This document shows, piece after piece, positions 18,511-25,971 of a stretch of DNA of 64,000 nucleotides (positions are counted from its first letter, which is position 1; every line of letters begins with the position of its first letter). The notes beneath the pieces were generated by a model. It had not been told where the DNA came from. It saw only the letters and a list, made by a program, of their open reading frames with translations, and did not search any database. Both the position numbers and the translations under genes were made by a program. Origin of the DNA: Nocardia anocheti. Its GTDB lineage: Bacteria > Actinomycetota > Actinomycetes > Mycobacteriales > Mycobacteriaceae. The stretch covers positions 496,001-560,000 of the forward strand of contig NZ_JAQQFV010000004.1 of NCBI RefSeq assembly GCF_029675105.1. The letters are read 5' to 3'.

Positions 18511-18553
18511 CGCAATTGCCGAATGATCACCGAGACCTCACCCGCAGTTGCGG
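18511..18553. promoter_or_regulatory. two GCARTTGC palindromes upstream of the MoeA-like/nitrate reductase operon
   Basis: CGCAATTGC (18511-18519) and CCGCAGTTGCGG (18542-18553) share a GCARTTGC core and their centres are 32 bp apart, three helical turns. They lie 41-83 bp upstream of the operon's first ATG, where a nitrogen- or molybdenum-responsive regulator could bind. Which regulator is unknown. Confidence 0.4.
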
Positions 18554-18735
18554 TGAATTGTGCGATCACGGAGCACGCCGGGTCGACACTGCGGATTTCG
18601 ACTGGAAACCCCAGTTCACAGGCAGGATCCGGTCGACTGCGCGCGTTGGCGTCGACCGGTGTCACGGCGACCGACGAGCCGCTGAGGGATAGATCACCTT
18701 GCGGTGCGCGCGGTCGGTGCCGTTGAGTCGCCGGT

Positions 18736-19092
18736 ATGACCGAGTCCTTGCTGTTCTCCTACGGAACCCTGCGGCAGCCCGAGGTCCAGCGGGCCGTGTT
18801 CGGACGGGTGCTGCGCGGGCGCGCCGACGACATCGCCGGGTACGCGCTGGCCGAGGTCACCATCACCGATCCGCACGTGATCGCCACCAGCGGATCGGCG
18901 GTGCACCCCGTGCTGGTGCCCGCCGAGCCGGAGGTCGGGGTGCCGGGCACGGTCTTCGAGGTCGACGCGGACGATCTGGTCGCCGCCGACGAGTACGAGG
19001 TCGAGGACTACACGCGCGTCCTGCTGCCGCTGCGGTCCGGTGCCGACGCGTGGGTGTACGTGCTGGCGGCCGGGCTCGATCAGGCCGGGTAG
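18736..19092 (+). CDS. AIG2-like gamma-glutamylcyclotransferase family protein
   Basis: A 118-aa protein with the gamma-glutamylcyclotransferase fold: the YGTLRQPEVQ substrate loop near residue 9, the VFEVDADDLVAADEYE block with the conserved acidic residues, and a C-terminal strand (WVYVLAAG). Family members cleave or rearrange gamma-glutamyl-amines; the substrate here is unknown. It is transcribed away from the MoeA-like gene and its last 13 bp overlap the 3' end of modC, which runs towards it. That overlap is unusual but needs no frameshift. Confidence 0.82.
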   Translation: MTESLLFSYGTLRQPEVQRAVFGRVLRGRADDIAGYALAEVTITDPHVIATSGSAVHPVLVPAEPEVGVPGTVFEVDADDLVAADEYEVEDYTRVLLPLRSGADAWVYVLAAGLDQAG

Positions 19093-20129
19093 GTGCGGAT
19101 CTCGGTCGCCTTGACCGAGGCCCACAGCCGCATGCCGCTCTGCACCCGCAGATCCGCGACCGTGGCGGGGGTGACCTCGGCCAGCACCGGCGGGCTGCCC
19201 GCCAGGCGGACGCGGGTCAGGTGCGCGTGCTGTTCGATCCCGGCGACCGTGGTCTCCCAGGTGTTGCGCGGACTGCCCACCGGCGGTTGCGGATACAGCG
19301 CGACCGCGCTCGGCGGGAAGGCGAGATAGACCGGGCCGGTGGCGGGTTCGGCGACGGTGAGCGAACCACCGTCGGCCAGCGTCACCGAATTCCCCTCGGC
19401 GACGCCGCGATACAGATTCAGCCCGACCAGATTCGCCACGTAGTCGGTGCGCGGCCGCTGCGCCACCTCGGCGGGCGGCCCCTCCTGCACGACCCGGCCG
19501 TGCTCGATGATGACGAGCCGATCCGCCAGGACCATGGCGTCGAGCGGATCGTGGGTCACCAACACGGTGTGTCCGGTGAAATCGCCGAGGTGGTGGCCGA
19601 GTTCGGCGCGGACCTGGAGACGGGTGCTCGCGTCCAGAGCCGCCAAGGGCTCATCGAGCAGCAGCAGCGCGGGGTCGGTCGCGAGAGCGCGGGCCAGGGC
19701 GACGCGCTGGGCCTGTCCCCCGGACAGCGAACGCGGTTTGGCGGCCGTGTGCTTCGCCAGCCCGACCCGGTCGAGCCAGCCCGCCGCGCGCTGTCGGGCG
19801 AGTTTGCGTGGCATCCCCCGCGCCCGCAGGCCGAAGGCCACATTGTCCAGGGCGTTCATGGTCGCGAACAGCAGATAGTCCTGGAAGACCACGCCGACCG
19901 CGCGGTGCTCGGCGGGCACGAAACGGGCTGGCGGTTCGTCCCAGATCCGCTCGTCGAGCCGGATCCGGCCGCCGGTGAGCGGGGTGAGCCCGGCCAGGGC
20001 GCGCAGTGCGGTGGTCTTGCCCGCGCCGTTGGGGCCCAGGAGCGCGACCACCTCGCCCGGGGCCACGGTGAAGGCGATGTCGAGGGTGAAATCGCCCTGG
20101 GCGATGCGCAGTTCGGCGTCCAGGCTCAC
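19080..20129 (-). CDS. modC: molybdate ABC transporter ATPase ModC
   Basis: A 349-aa ABC ATPase driving molybdate import. Walker A is GPNGAGKTT near residue 31, the signature LSGGQAQRVALARAL near 125, Walker B LLLLDEPLAALD. A C-terminal TOBE domain (from about 285: WETTVAGIEQHAHLTRVRLAG) is the oxyanion-sensing Mop-like module of ModC. The GTG start at 20129 overlaps the modB stop (GTGA), so the genes are coupled. Part of the mop-modA-modB-modC operon that supplies molybdenum for the nitrate reductase encoded next door. Confidence 0.93.
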   Translation of the reverse strand: MSLDAELRIAQGDFTLDIAFTVAPGEVVALLGPNGAGKTTALRALAGLTPLTGGRIRLDERIWDEPPARFVPAEHRAVGVVFQDYLLFATMNALDNVAFGLRARGMPRKLARQRAAGWLDRVGLAKHTAAKPRSLSGGQAQRVALARALATDPALLLLDEPLAALDASTRLQVRAELGHHLGDFTGHTVLVTHDPLDAMVLADRLVIIEHGRVVQEGPPAEVAQRPRTDYVANLVGLNLYRGVAEGNSVTLADGGSLTVAEPATGPVYLAFPPSAVALYPQPPVGSPRNTWETTVAGIEQHAHLTRVRLAGSPPVLAEVTPATVADLRVQSGMRLWASVKATEIRTYPA

Positions 20130-20938
20130 AGCGGTCCTCGGGTCCAGCGGTCGCGCAGGGCGGCCAGCACGGCGACCGAGACCGCGAGCAGCACCAGGCT
20201 CAGCACGATGGCGTCGGCGGGATCGGTCTCCAGGGCGAGGTAGACCGCCAGCGGCATGGTCGTGGTGGTGCCGGGGAAACTTCCGGCGAAGGTGATGGTG
20301 GCGCCGAATTCGCCGAGCGCGCGGGCCCAGCACAGCACGGCTCCGGCGACCACACCGGGCATGACGGCGGGCAGGGTGACGCGGCGGAAGGTCAGCCAGC
20401 GCGAGGCGCCCAGGGTCGCGGCGGCCTCCTCGTAGCGCGGGTCGCTCGCGCGCAGCGCGCCCTCGACCGAGATGACCAGGAACGGCATCGCCACGAACGC
20501 CTCGGCCACGATCACCCCGGCGGTGGTGAACGGCAGCGAGAAACCGAACCAGTCGTAGAGATAGCTGCCGACCAGCCCGCGCCTGCCGAGCACGAGCAGC
20601 AGCGCCACCCCGCCGACCACCGGTGGCAGGACCAGCGGGACCGTCACCAGGGCGCGCACGATGCCCAGCCCCGGCAGGTCGCCCCGGGCCAGCAGCCAGG
20701 CCAGGGGGATGCCGAGTACGAGACACACGGCCGTGGCCGAGGTGGCGCAGACCAGCGACAGCCGCAGGGCCTGCCCGACCTCGGCGCTCATCAGCCGTTC
20801 CGGCAGGGTGCGCCAGGGCGCCCGCACCAGCAGGCCGATCATGGGCAGGATCAGGAAAGCCAGCGCGCAGACGGCGGGCAGCACCAGGATCAGCGGTCGC
20901 CGACCCCGGACCGCCCGCCGCCGCGCGTTGTCCGTCAC
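20126..20938 (-). CDS. modB: molybdate ABC transporter permease ModB
   Basis: A 270-aa inner-membrane permease with about six helices. The cytoplasmic EAA loop reads EEAAATLGASRWLTFRRVTLP and contacts ModC. The segment ALGEFGATITFAGSFPGTTTTMPLAVY is characteristic of ModB/sulfate-type permeases. The GTG start at 20938 overlaps the modA stop (GTGA), and its own stop overlaps the modC start. Confidence 0.93.
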   Translation of the reverse strand: MTDNARRRAVRGRRPLILVLPAVCALAFLILPMIGLLVRAPWRTLPERLMSAEVGQALRLSLVCATSATAVCLVLGIPLAWLLARGDLPGLGIVRALVTVPLVLPPVVGGVALLLVLGRRGLVGSYLYDWFGFSLPFTTAGVIVAEAFVAMPFLVISVEGALRASDPRYEEAAATLGASRWLTFRRVTLPAVMPGVVAGAVLCWARALGEFGATITFAGSFPGTTTTMPLAVYLALETDPADAIVLSLVLLAVSVAVLAALRDRWTRGPL

Positions 20939-21711
20939 GGGGTGTCGAAGCCCGCCTGGGCGAATTCCGCACGCGCCTTGTCCGACCCGATGAACTCGAC
21001 GAAGGCCGCGGCGGCCTTGCTGTTGGGCGCCTCGGCCAACGGGGCGATCGGGTAGTCGTTGACCGCCTTGGTCGACTCCGGGAAGTCGATCCCGTCGACC
21101 TTGTCGCCCGCGGCCCGCACATCGGTGCGGTAGACCAGCGCCGCGTCGACCTCACCGAGGGTGACCTTGGTGAGCACCGCCTTCACGTCGGACTCGCGGG
21201 TGTCGGGCTGCGGGGTGATCCCGGCCGTCTCGAACACCTTCTCGGCCGCCGCGCCGCAGGGCACCTGCACGGCGCACAGCGCGATCTTCTCGTCCGGGTT
21301 CGCGAAATCGGCCAGACCGGTGATCTGGCTCGGATTGCCCTTGGGCACGGCGATCTCGAGCCGGTTGCGCACGAACACCGTCGGCGCGGCGGTGATCTCG
21401 CCCGCGTCGACCACCTGCTGCATGTTCTTCGGGGCCGCCGAGGCGAACACGTCGGCCGGGGCGCCCTGCTTGATCTGCTCGGCCAGGGCCGAGCTGGCAC
21501 CGAAATTGAACACCACCTTGGTGCCCGGGTGCGCGGCCTCGAACTGCTTGCCCAACTCGGTGAAGGTCTCGGTCAGCGAGGCCGCCGCGAACACCGTGAC
21601 GGTGCCGCCGACCTGATCACCCGAGGGCGCCGCCTCGGTGTCGTTGCCACAGCCGACCGCGGCCACGGCGATCACACCGGCGATCGCCGCCGCGCGAAGT
21701 GTGCGAATCAT
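20935..21711 (-). CDS. modA: molybdate-binding lipoprotein ModA
   Basis: A 258-aa periplasmic-type binding protein for molybdate. A lipoprotein signal (IAVAAVGCGN) places the lipidated Cys near residue 21. VTVFAAASLTETFTELG is the typical ModA start, and GASSALAEQIKQGAPADVFASA contains the oxyanion-contacting Ser residues. The ATG at 21711 has a GAGGGAG ribosome binding site 5 nt upstream; an alternative ATG at 21723 overlaps the upstream stop but would precede the signal with extra residues. Confidence 0.92.
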   Translation of the reverse strand: MIRTLRAAAIAGVIAVAAVGCGNDTEAAPSGDQVGGTVTVFAAASLTETFTELGKQFEAAHPGTKVVFNFGASSALAEQIKQGAPADVFASAAPKNMQQVVDAGEITAAPTVFVRNRLEIAVPKGNPSQITGLADFANPDEKIALCAVQVPCGAAAEKVFETAGITPQPDTRESDVKAVLTKVTLGEVDAALVYRTDVRAAGDKVDGIDFPESTKAVNDYPIAPLAEAPNSKAAAAFVEFIGSDKARAEFAQAGFDTP

Positions 21712-21722
21712 GTTCTCCCTCA

Positions 21723-22121
21723 TCAACTTTCCGGAATTTCGACAACCACATGGGTGGACTTCACCGAAGCGACGGCGATGCTGCCGACCTCGAGCCCGAG
21801 TTCGTCGACGGATTCGCGACTCATCAGCGACACCAGCCGGAACGGGCCCGCCTGCATCTCGACCTGGGCCATCACGGTGTCCTTGAGGACCCGGGTGACG
21901 ATGCCCCGCATCCGGTTGCGCGCCGAGGTGGCGACAGCGGCACCGGGCGGAACGGCCTCGTTCTCCCGCCGCAGGAACTCGGCGAGCTCGCGCCCCTCGA
22001 CACCCTTACGACCGTTGTCGAGCTGGATCGAGGCGAGTTTGCCCAGGTCGATATAGCGCCGGACAGTGTCGTCACTGACACCCATGAGAGCCGCTACTTC
22101 ACTGATCCGCAGATTCGACAC
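21723..22121 (-). CDS. Mop/TOBE-domain DNA-binding regulator of the mod operon
   Basis: A 132-aa protein with an N-terminal helix-turn-helix of the MerR/excisionase kind (LRISEVAALMGVSDDTVRRYIDLGK) and a C-terminal Mop/TOBE domain (from about 70: ARNRMRGIVTRVLKDTVMAQVEM ... SVDELGLEVGSIAVASVKSTHVVV), the molybdate-binding module also found in ModE. It is the first gene of the mod operon and probably senses molybdate and autoregulates the operon, although it is shorter than E. coli ModE. The GTG start at 22121 is leaderless: the TAAACT -10 box ends 7 nt before it. Its stop is 12 nt before modA. Confidence 0.85.
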   Translation of the reverse strand: MSNLRISEVAALMGVSDDTVRRYIDLGKLASIQLDNGRKGVEGRELAEFLRRENEAVPPGAAVATSARNRMRGIVTRVLKDTVMAQVEMQAGPFRLVSLMSRESVDELGLEVGSIAVASVKSTHVVVEIPES

Positions 22122-22128
22122 ACCGACC

Positions 22129-22134
22129 AGTTTA
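22129..22134 (-). promoter_or_regulatory. -10 element of the mod operon (leaderless)
   Basis: TAAACT on the minus strand, 7 nt before the GTG of the Mop-type regulator. No ribosome binding site separates the two. Confidence 0.55.
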
Positions 22135-22684
22135 TGTGGCGGAGCTGCGGATGGCGCGGGAAGGCGGTCGACACCCATGAAACCCCACTTCCTCAGCCCA
22201 GGACACGGCCGTTCGCACCGCTTCCCCATCACCGCACTTACGGCAATCCGGAACCGTAGGCAGACCCTGTTGCGCGAGGATCACCTCGACCCGCACCCCA
22301 CGTAACAACCCCCTCTCCCACCCCCGACCCCCACCCGTGAGGTTTGCGGTGCGCGCGCGGAGCTCTGGCGCGTCGAACCTCGACCACCGCGGTCACCTCT
22401 CCCGCGTCACCGAGACGACCGTCCCGTCCAGCCGATTCCGGGACCTTTCGGAGATTTGTCCGGATTGGGTATTGACTCCTGGCAAATCCGGAGCACACTG
22501 GATATACACCAGAGCACCGGAAGAGAACCACACGGTAGACAAAGACGTTTGCCCATCGAGTGACTGTTTTCCAGGATCTGGCCCAGGCCCCCGGCAAGCC
22601 AGTCGAGTACCGGAATTCCCAGCGACGACTAGGAATCCTGGATTCGATGGAGACTACCGGGGACTGTTCTGTGCGCACCCTCGC
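22135..22684. other. 550-bp stretch without a supported gene
   Basis: No frame on either strand has protein-like composition. Several small palindromes are present: TCCGGATT (22459-22466) with AATCCGGA (22485-22492) flanking a TTGACT hexamer (22472-22477), and GAATCC-T-GGATTC (22633-22645). The part from about 22440 to 22670 is less GC-rich than its surroundings. It may hold an unannotated RNA, a promoter region for the mod operon, or degraded sequence. Confidence 0.45.
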
Positions 22685-23545
22685 TCAGCGCCCCGGTTCC
22701 AGTCGCGCACCCACCGTGTGGACGATGACGACATCCGGATGCCACGGCACCAGATCGTCGACGCGCTGCTGCAACCGCTCCACCGGTGGTAACTGCTCGG
22801 GACCGAGCACCGAGACCGTGGCGGTGTCACCGTGCACCTCGACGTCGATCCCCTGCGCCCCGGGATCCTCACGCAACCAGTCGCGGGCGGCCTCGGAGAT
22901 CTGCCCGGCCCACAGCGTCGAGAGCGAATTGACCACCATCGGCACCGCGACCAGCAGCAGCGCCGCCCCGAGCACCAGGTAGGCCCGCCCTCTTCGCGCC
23001 GTCGACGACCCGGCCTCGTGCGCGTATCCGGCCAGCAACAGCACCGCCGTCGTCGTGATGATCATGGCCAGCATGTTGGAGGCGAACAGCACGAACGCGC
23101 CGAGGGCCAGCGCGGGCGCGTGCGAGCCGAGACAGACCCCGACCACGCCCAGTGGCGGGACCAGCGAGATCGCGATCGCGACACCGGGCAACACGTCGCC
23201 GACATCGCGGCGGGTGATCGCCACCGCGGCGACCAGCCCGGTCGCCAGCGCGGCGGTCAGGTCCATCAATTTCGGCGAGGTGCGCCCGACGAGTCCCGCG
23301 CGGCCGGTCACCACCCCGAGTGCCACCCCGAGGATCGGGATCGACAGCGGCGCCACGATCATCGCGCCGATCACCGTCGCCGTGGAATCACCGATCACGC
23401 CCGAGATCGCGATCACCGCCGACAGCACGAGCATGATCCAGAACGCCGACCGCTTGGCGGTGACCCCACCGACCGCCAGGTCCAGCTTGTCGGTGAGTTC
23501 GTCGAGCGTTCGGCGCTGGTCGGCGGGCACCAGATACGCGATCAT
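22685..23545 (-). CDS. DUF389 membrane protein
   Basis: A 286-aa DUF389 (TIGR00341-like) integral membrane protein with about six helices. The conserved GVIGDSTATVIGAMIVAPLSIPILGVALG segment and AIAISLVPPLGVVG are family landmarks. A soluble C-terminal region of about 80 residues follows (GIDVEVHGDTATVSVLGPEQLPP), resembling a small ferredoxin-like or BON-type fold. Function unknown. It is the last gene of the left-reading cluster DUF389, GAP, SulP, alkyl sulfatase, but it has its own TCACCCG operator 31-63 bp upstream of the ATG at 23545. Confidence 0.8.
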   Translation of the reverse strand: MIAYLVPADQRRTLDELTDKLDLAVGGVTAKRSAFWIMLVLSAVIAISGVIGDSTATVIGAMIVAPLSIPILGVALGVVTGRAGLVGRTSPKLMDLTAALATGLVAAVAITRRDVGDVLPGVAIAISLVPPLGVVGVCLGSHAPALALGAFVLFASNMLAMIITTTAVLLLAGYAHEAGSSTARRGRAYLVLGAALLLVAVPMVVNSLSTLWAGQISEAARDWLREDPGAQGIDVEVHGDTATVSVLGPEQLPPVERLQQRVDDLVPWHPDVVIVHTVGARLEPGR

Positions 23546-23575
23546 GCGGACGACGGTAGGCCGCGGCGGCTCGCG

Positions 23576-23608
23576 GTGAATCACCCGTTGCGGGTGAATC
23601 GCTCACCC
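23576..23608. promoter_or_regulatory. TCACCCG-type operator cluster upstream of DUF389
   Basis: The central palindrome is TCACCCG-TTG-CGGGTGA (23581-23597). Extra half sites flank it: GGTGA at 23576-23580 and TCACCC at 23603-23608, the latter overlapping the end of the GAP gene. The same palindrome occurs twice near 28.0 kb, which suggests one regulator controls both places. Confidence 0.75.
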
Positions 23609-24262
23609 CCACAGATCGACGACGCCACGCACCGTGAACAGCGCGCCGAAGCCGAAGAGCACCGACAGGGTCAGCGTGCGACTGTTGCGCAACATCCACG
23701 CCTCGACGACGGCCAGACCCCGGTCGGCGCGGTCACCGGCGATCAGGTACGCGCCGATCGGGATCAGGAAGTCGGCCGACGCGGCGAGCAGCAGGGCCGC
23801 CGTGGCCACCAGGGCCGCCCCGATGGCCACCGCCGAGCTCGAGATCACGCTCATGCCCGACATCATGATGAACAGGTTCGGGTTCAGCACCCCCAGCACC
23901 AGCCCGATCGCGAAGGATTTGCGCGGCCCGGCGGTCTCGAGTTCGGTGAGCAGCCGCGGTCGCTCGGCGGCCGTGCGCGGCTTGCGCAGCCACATCCAGC
24001 ACCCGCACGCGAGGAACAGCAGACCCACCGCCAGCCCCGCACCGTGCGATACCCGCGCCGGAGTCGCCGCCGGGTCGGACGCGCCGCCGAGGACGGCCGA
24101 CAGTGCCACCAGCAGGTAGACGACGAGGAACCCGGCGCCGAACGCCGCCGCGTTGCGCACCGGGAAGCACGAGCGCAGCAACAGCACACAGCCGATCACC
24201 GCGCCCGGAGTGATCATCAACCCGACGATCTCCGGCACCAGCAGCAACAGCAATCCGCCCAT
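23603..24262 (-). CDS. GAP/Sap-family membrane transporter
   Basis: A 219-aa membrane protein with about six helices, of the GAP (Sap, sulfolipid-1-addressing protein) family within the LysE-like transporters. Landmarks are the opening MGGLLLLLVPEIVGLMITPGAVIGCVLLL, the loop RKSFAIGLVLGVLNPNLFIMMSGMS in the middle, and SADFLIPIGAYLIAGDRA. Mycobacterial relatives take part in exporting lipids; the cargo here is unknown. Its ATG is 1 nt past the SulP stop, so it is cotranscribed with the SulP transporter. Confidence 0.8.
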   Translation of the reverse strand: MGGLLLLLVPEIVGLMITPGAVIGCVLLLRSCFPVRNAAAFGAGFLVVYLLVALSAVLGGASDPAATPARVSHGAGLAVGLLFLACGCWMWLRKPRTAAERPRLLTELETAGPRKSFAIGLVLGVLNPNLFIMMSGMSVISSSAVAIGAALVATAALLLAASADFLIPIGAYLIAGDRADRGLAVVEAWMLRNSRTLTLSVLFGFGALFTVRGVVDLWG

Positions 24263-24263
24263 G

Positions 24264-25922
24264 TCAGTCCCTTCCGTCCGCACGCAACCGGATCTCGGCC
24301 TCGGCATAGGCCGCCAGCGTCGATTCGCCGAGAGTGTGTGTCGCCGGGAAGAACTCGACCGCGATGCCCTGGCCCGCCAGCAGCTCGTCGGTCCACACCG
24401 CGCGCACACGCGGGTCGACACCGCTCAGACACAGGCGACCGCCGACCGCGTCGAGCCTGCGCGCGTAGTCGGCGAGCACGTGCAGGAAGGTCGCGCTCAC
24501 GCTCGTGCGCCCGCGCAACCGCAGGATGACGACGGGATCGCGCGCGCCCGTCGGGTCGGGCAGCCGGGTCTGCAGGGTGCGCGCTCCGGCGTAGAAGAGG
24601 GAGCCGTAGACGTCCATGATGACGATCTCGTTGTCGGACAGCCGTTTCGGCAGGGTGCCCTCGACCAGCCGGTCGCCCTCCACCCGCAACCGCACCACCT
24701 TCAGGTCCATCGCTTCCTGATTGAGTTGCAGCAGCAGCGAGAGCCCGACGCCGACCCCGACCGCGGCGGTCACCGGCAGCAGCAGGGTGGCGACGAAGGT
24801 GACCCCGAGCGCGGTCCGCGAGATCGGCCCGCTGCCCCAGATCGCCACCAGCCGGTCGATGTCGAACGCCCCGGCGGCGGCCACCACGAGAATGGCGGCC
24901 AGCGTCGGCATCGGCACCTTGCCGACCAGGCCGGTCAGCGCCACCAGGATCACCAGGATCCACAGCCCCGACCACACCGCCGCCCAGCGGGTGCGCGCAC
25001 CGGCGGTCACATTGATCGCCGTCTGCCCCAGCGAGCCGCCCACCGGCATCCCACGGAACAGTCCGGCGGCGACATTGCCGATGCCCTGCGCGCAGAAATC
25101 GCGATCGATCCGCGCCCGGGAACCGTCCGGATTCGGGGCCGATTCGGCGACCCCGGCGCCCTGCACCAGCACGATCACCGTCACCGCCAGCGCGCCCGCG
25201 AGCAGGGTCGGCGACAGCACGCTCAGCTCCGGCAGATGCGGCAGCGGAACGCCGGTCGGGATCGCTCCGGCGTCGGCGACCGTGGCGACCTCGTCCCAGC
25301 CGAACGTCAGCACCACCGCCGTCGGCACCACCAGCGCGCCCAGCGACGCGACACTGCGCAACCGCCCCCGGCCCAGCACCACCAGCAGCACGATCGCGGT
25401 GACCCCGACGACCGCCGACCGCCAGTCGATCCCGCCCGGATGGGTCAGCACGTGCAGGGCCTTCAGCGCCGCCACCGAGCCCTCCGACGGCGCCCCGAGC
25501 AGCACCGGCAACTGCCCGAAGACGATATTGGCCGCGATGCCGAGCAGGAACCCGGTCATCACCGAGTGCGAGACGAACCGCGTGTAGCGGCCCAGCCGCA
25601 GCACCGCCGCGACGATCATCGCGATCCCGGCGACCAGGGTGAGCAGGACCAGGGCGGCGGAACGGTCCTCGGACGCGATCTCGGTCAGCGTGGAGCCCGC
25701 GGCGAGCGCGGAGGCGCTGGTGGTGGTGACCACCATCAGCCGGGTGCTGGTGCCGAAGCCGCCGAAGAACCGTCCCGCCATGCTCGCGTACAGCCCGTGG
25801 ACCGGGTTCACGCCCGCGAGCAGCCCGGCCGCCATGCCGTCGGGCACACCGGCGATGGCGCCGGGTACGCCCGCGCCGATATCGGCCTTCGTCATGCGCC
25901 GACCGGTCGGCGGAGGGGGCAT
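24264..25922 (-). CDS. SulP-family anion transporter with STAS domain
   Basis: A 552-aa SulP (SLC26-like) transporter, probably for sulfate or another inorganic anion. The membrane part has the family opening (DIGAGVPGAIAGVPDGMAAGLLAGVNPVHGLYASM) and about 10-14 helices. A C-terminal STAS domain begins near 425 (LPKRLSDNEIVIMDVYGSLFYAGA) and ends in VEFFPATHTLGES. The phosphorylatable Ser/Thr site of STAS domains reads VDPRVRAVW here. The start at 25922 has a GGAG ribosome binding site. It lies 49 bp downstream of the alkyl sulfatase gene and likely exports or takes up the sulfate handled by that enzyme. Confidence 0.88.
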   Translation of the reverse strand: MPPPPTGRRMTKADIGAGVPGAIAGVPDGMAAGLLAGVNPVHGLYASMAGRFFGGFGTSTRLMVVTTTSASALAAGSTLTEIASEDRSAALVLLTLVAGIAMIVAAVLRLGRYTRFVSHSVMTGFLLGIAANIVFGQLPVLLGAPSEGSVAALKALHVLTHPGGIDWRSAVVGVTAIVLLVVLGRGRLRSVASLGALVVPTAVVLTFGWDEVATVADAGAIPTGVPLPHLPELSVLSPTLLAGALAVTVIVLVQGAGVAESAPNPDGSRARIDRDFCAQGIGNVAAGLFRGMPVGGSLGQTAINVTAGARTRWAAVWSGLWILVILVALTGLVGKVPMPTLAAILVVAAAGAFDIDRLVAIWGSGPISRTALGVTFVATLLLPVTAAVGVGVGLSLLLQLNQEAMDLKVVRLRVEGDRLVEGTLPKRLSDNEIVIMDVYGSLFYAGARTLQTRLPDPTGARDPVVILRLRGRTSVSATFLHVLADYARRLDAVGGRLCLSGVDPRVRAVWTDELLAGQGIAVEFFPATHTLGESTLAAYAEAEIRLRADGRD

Positions 25923-25971
25923 CGTGGGCTCCTTCGAACTGCCGCCGGATCGCCCGGCCGGAGCGGGGAAC

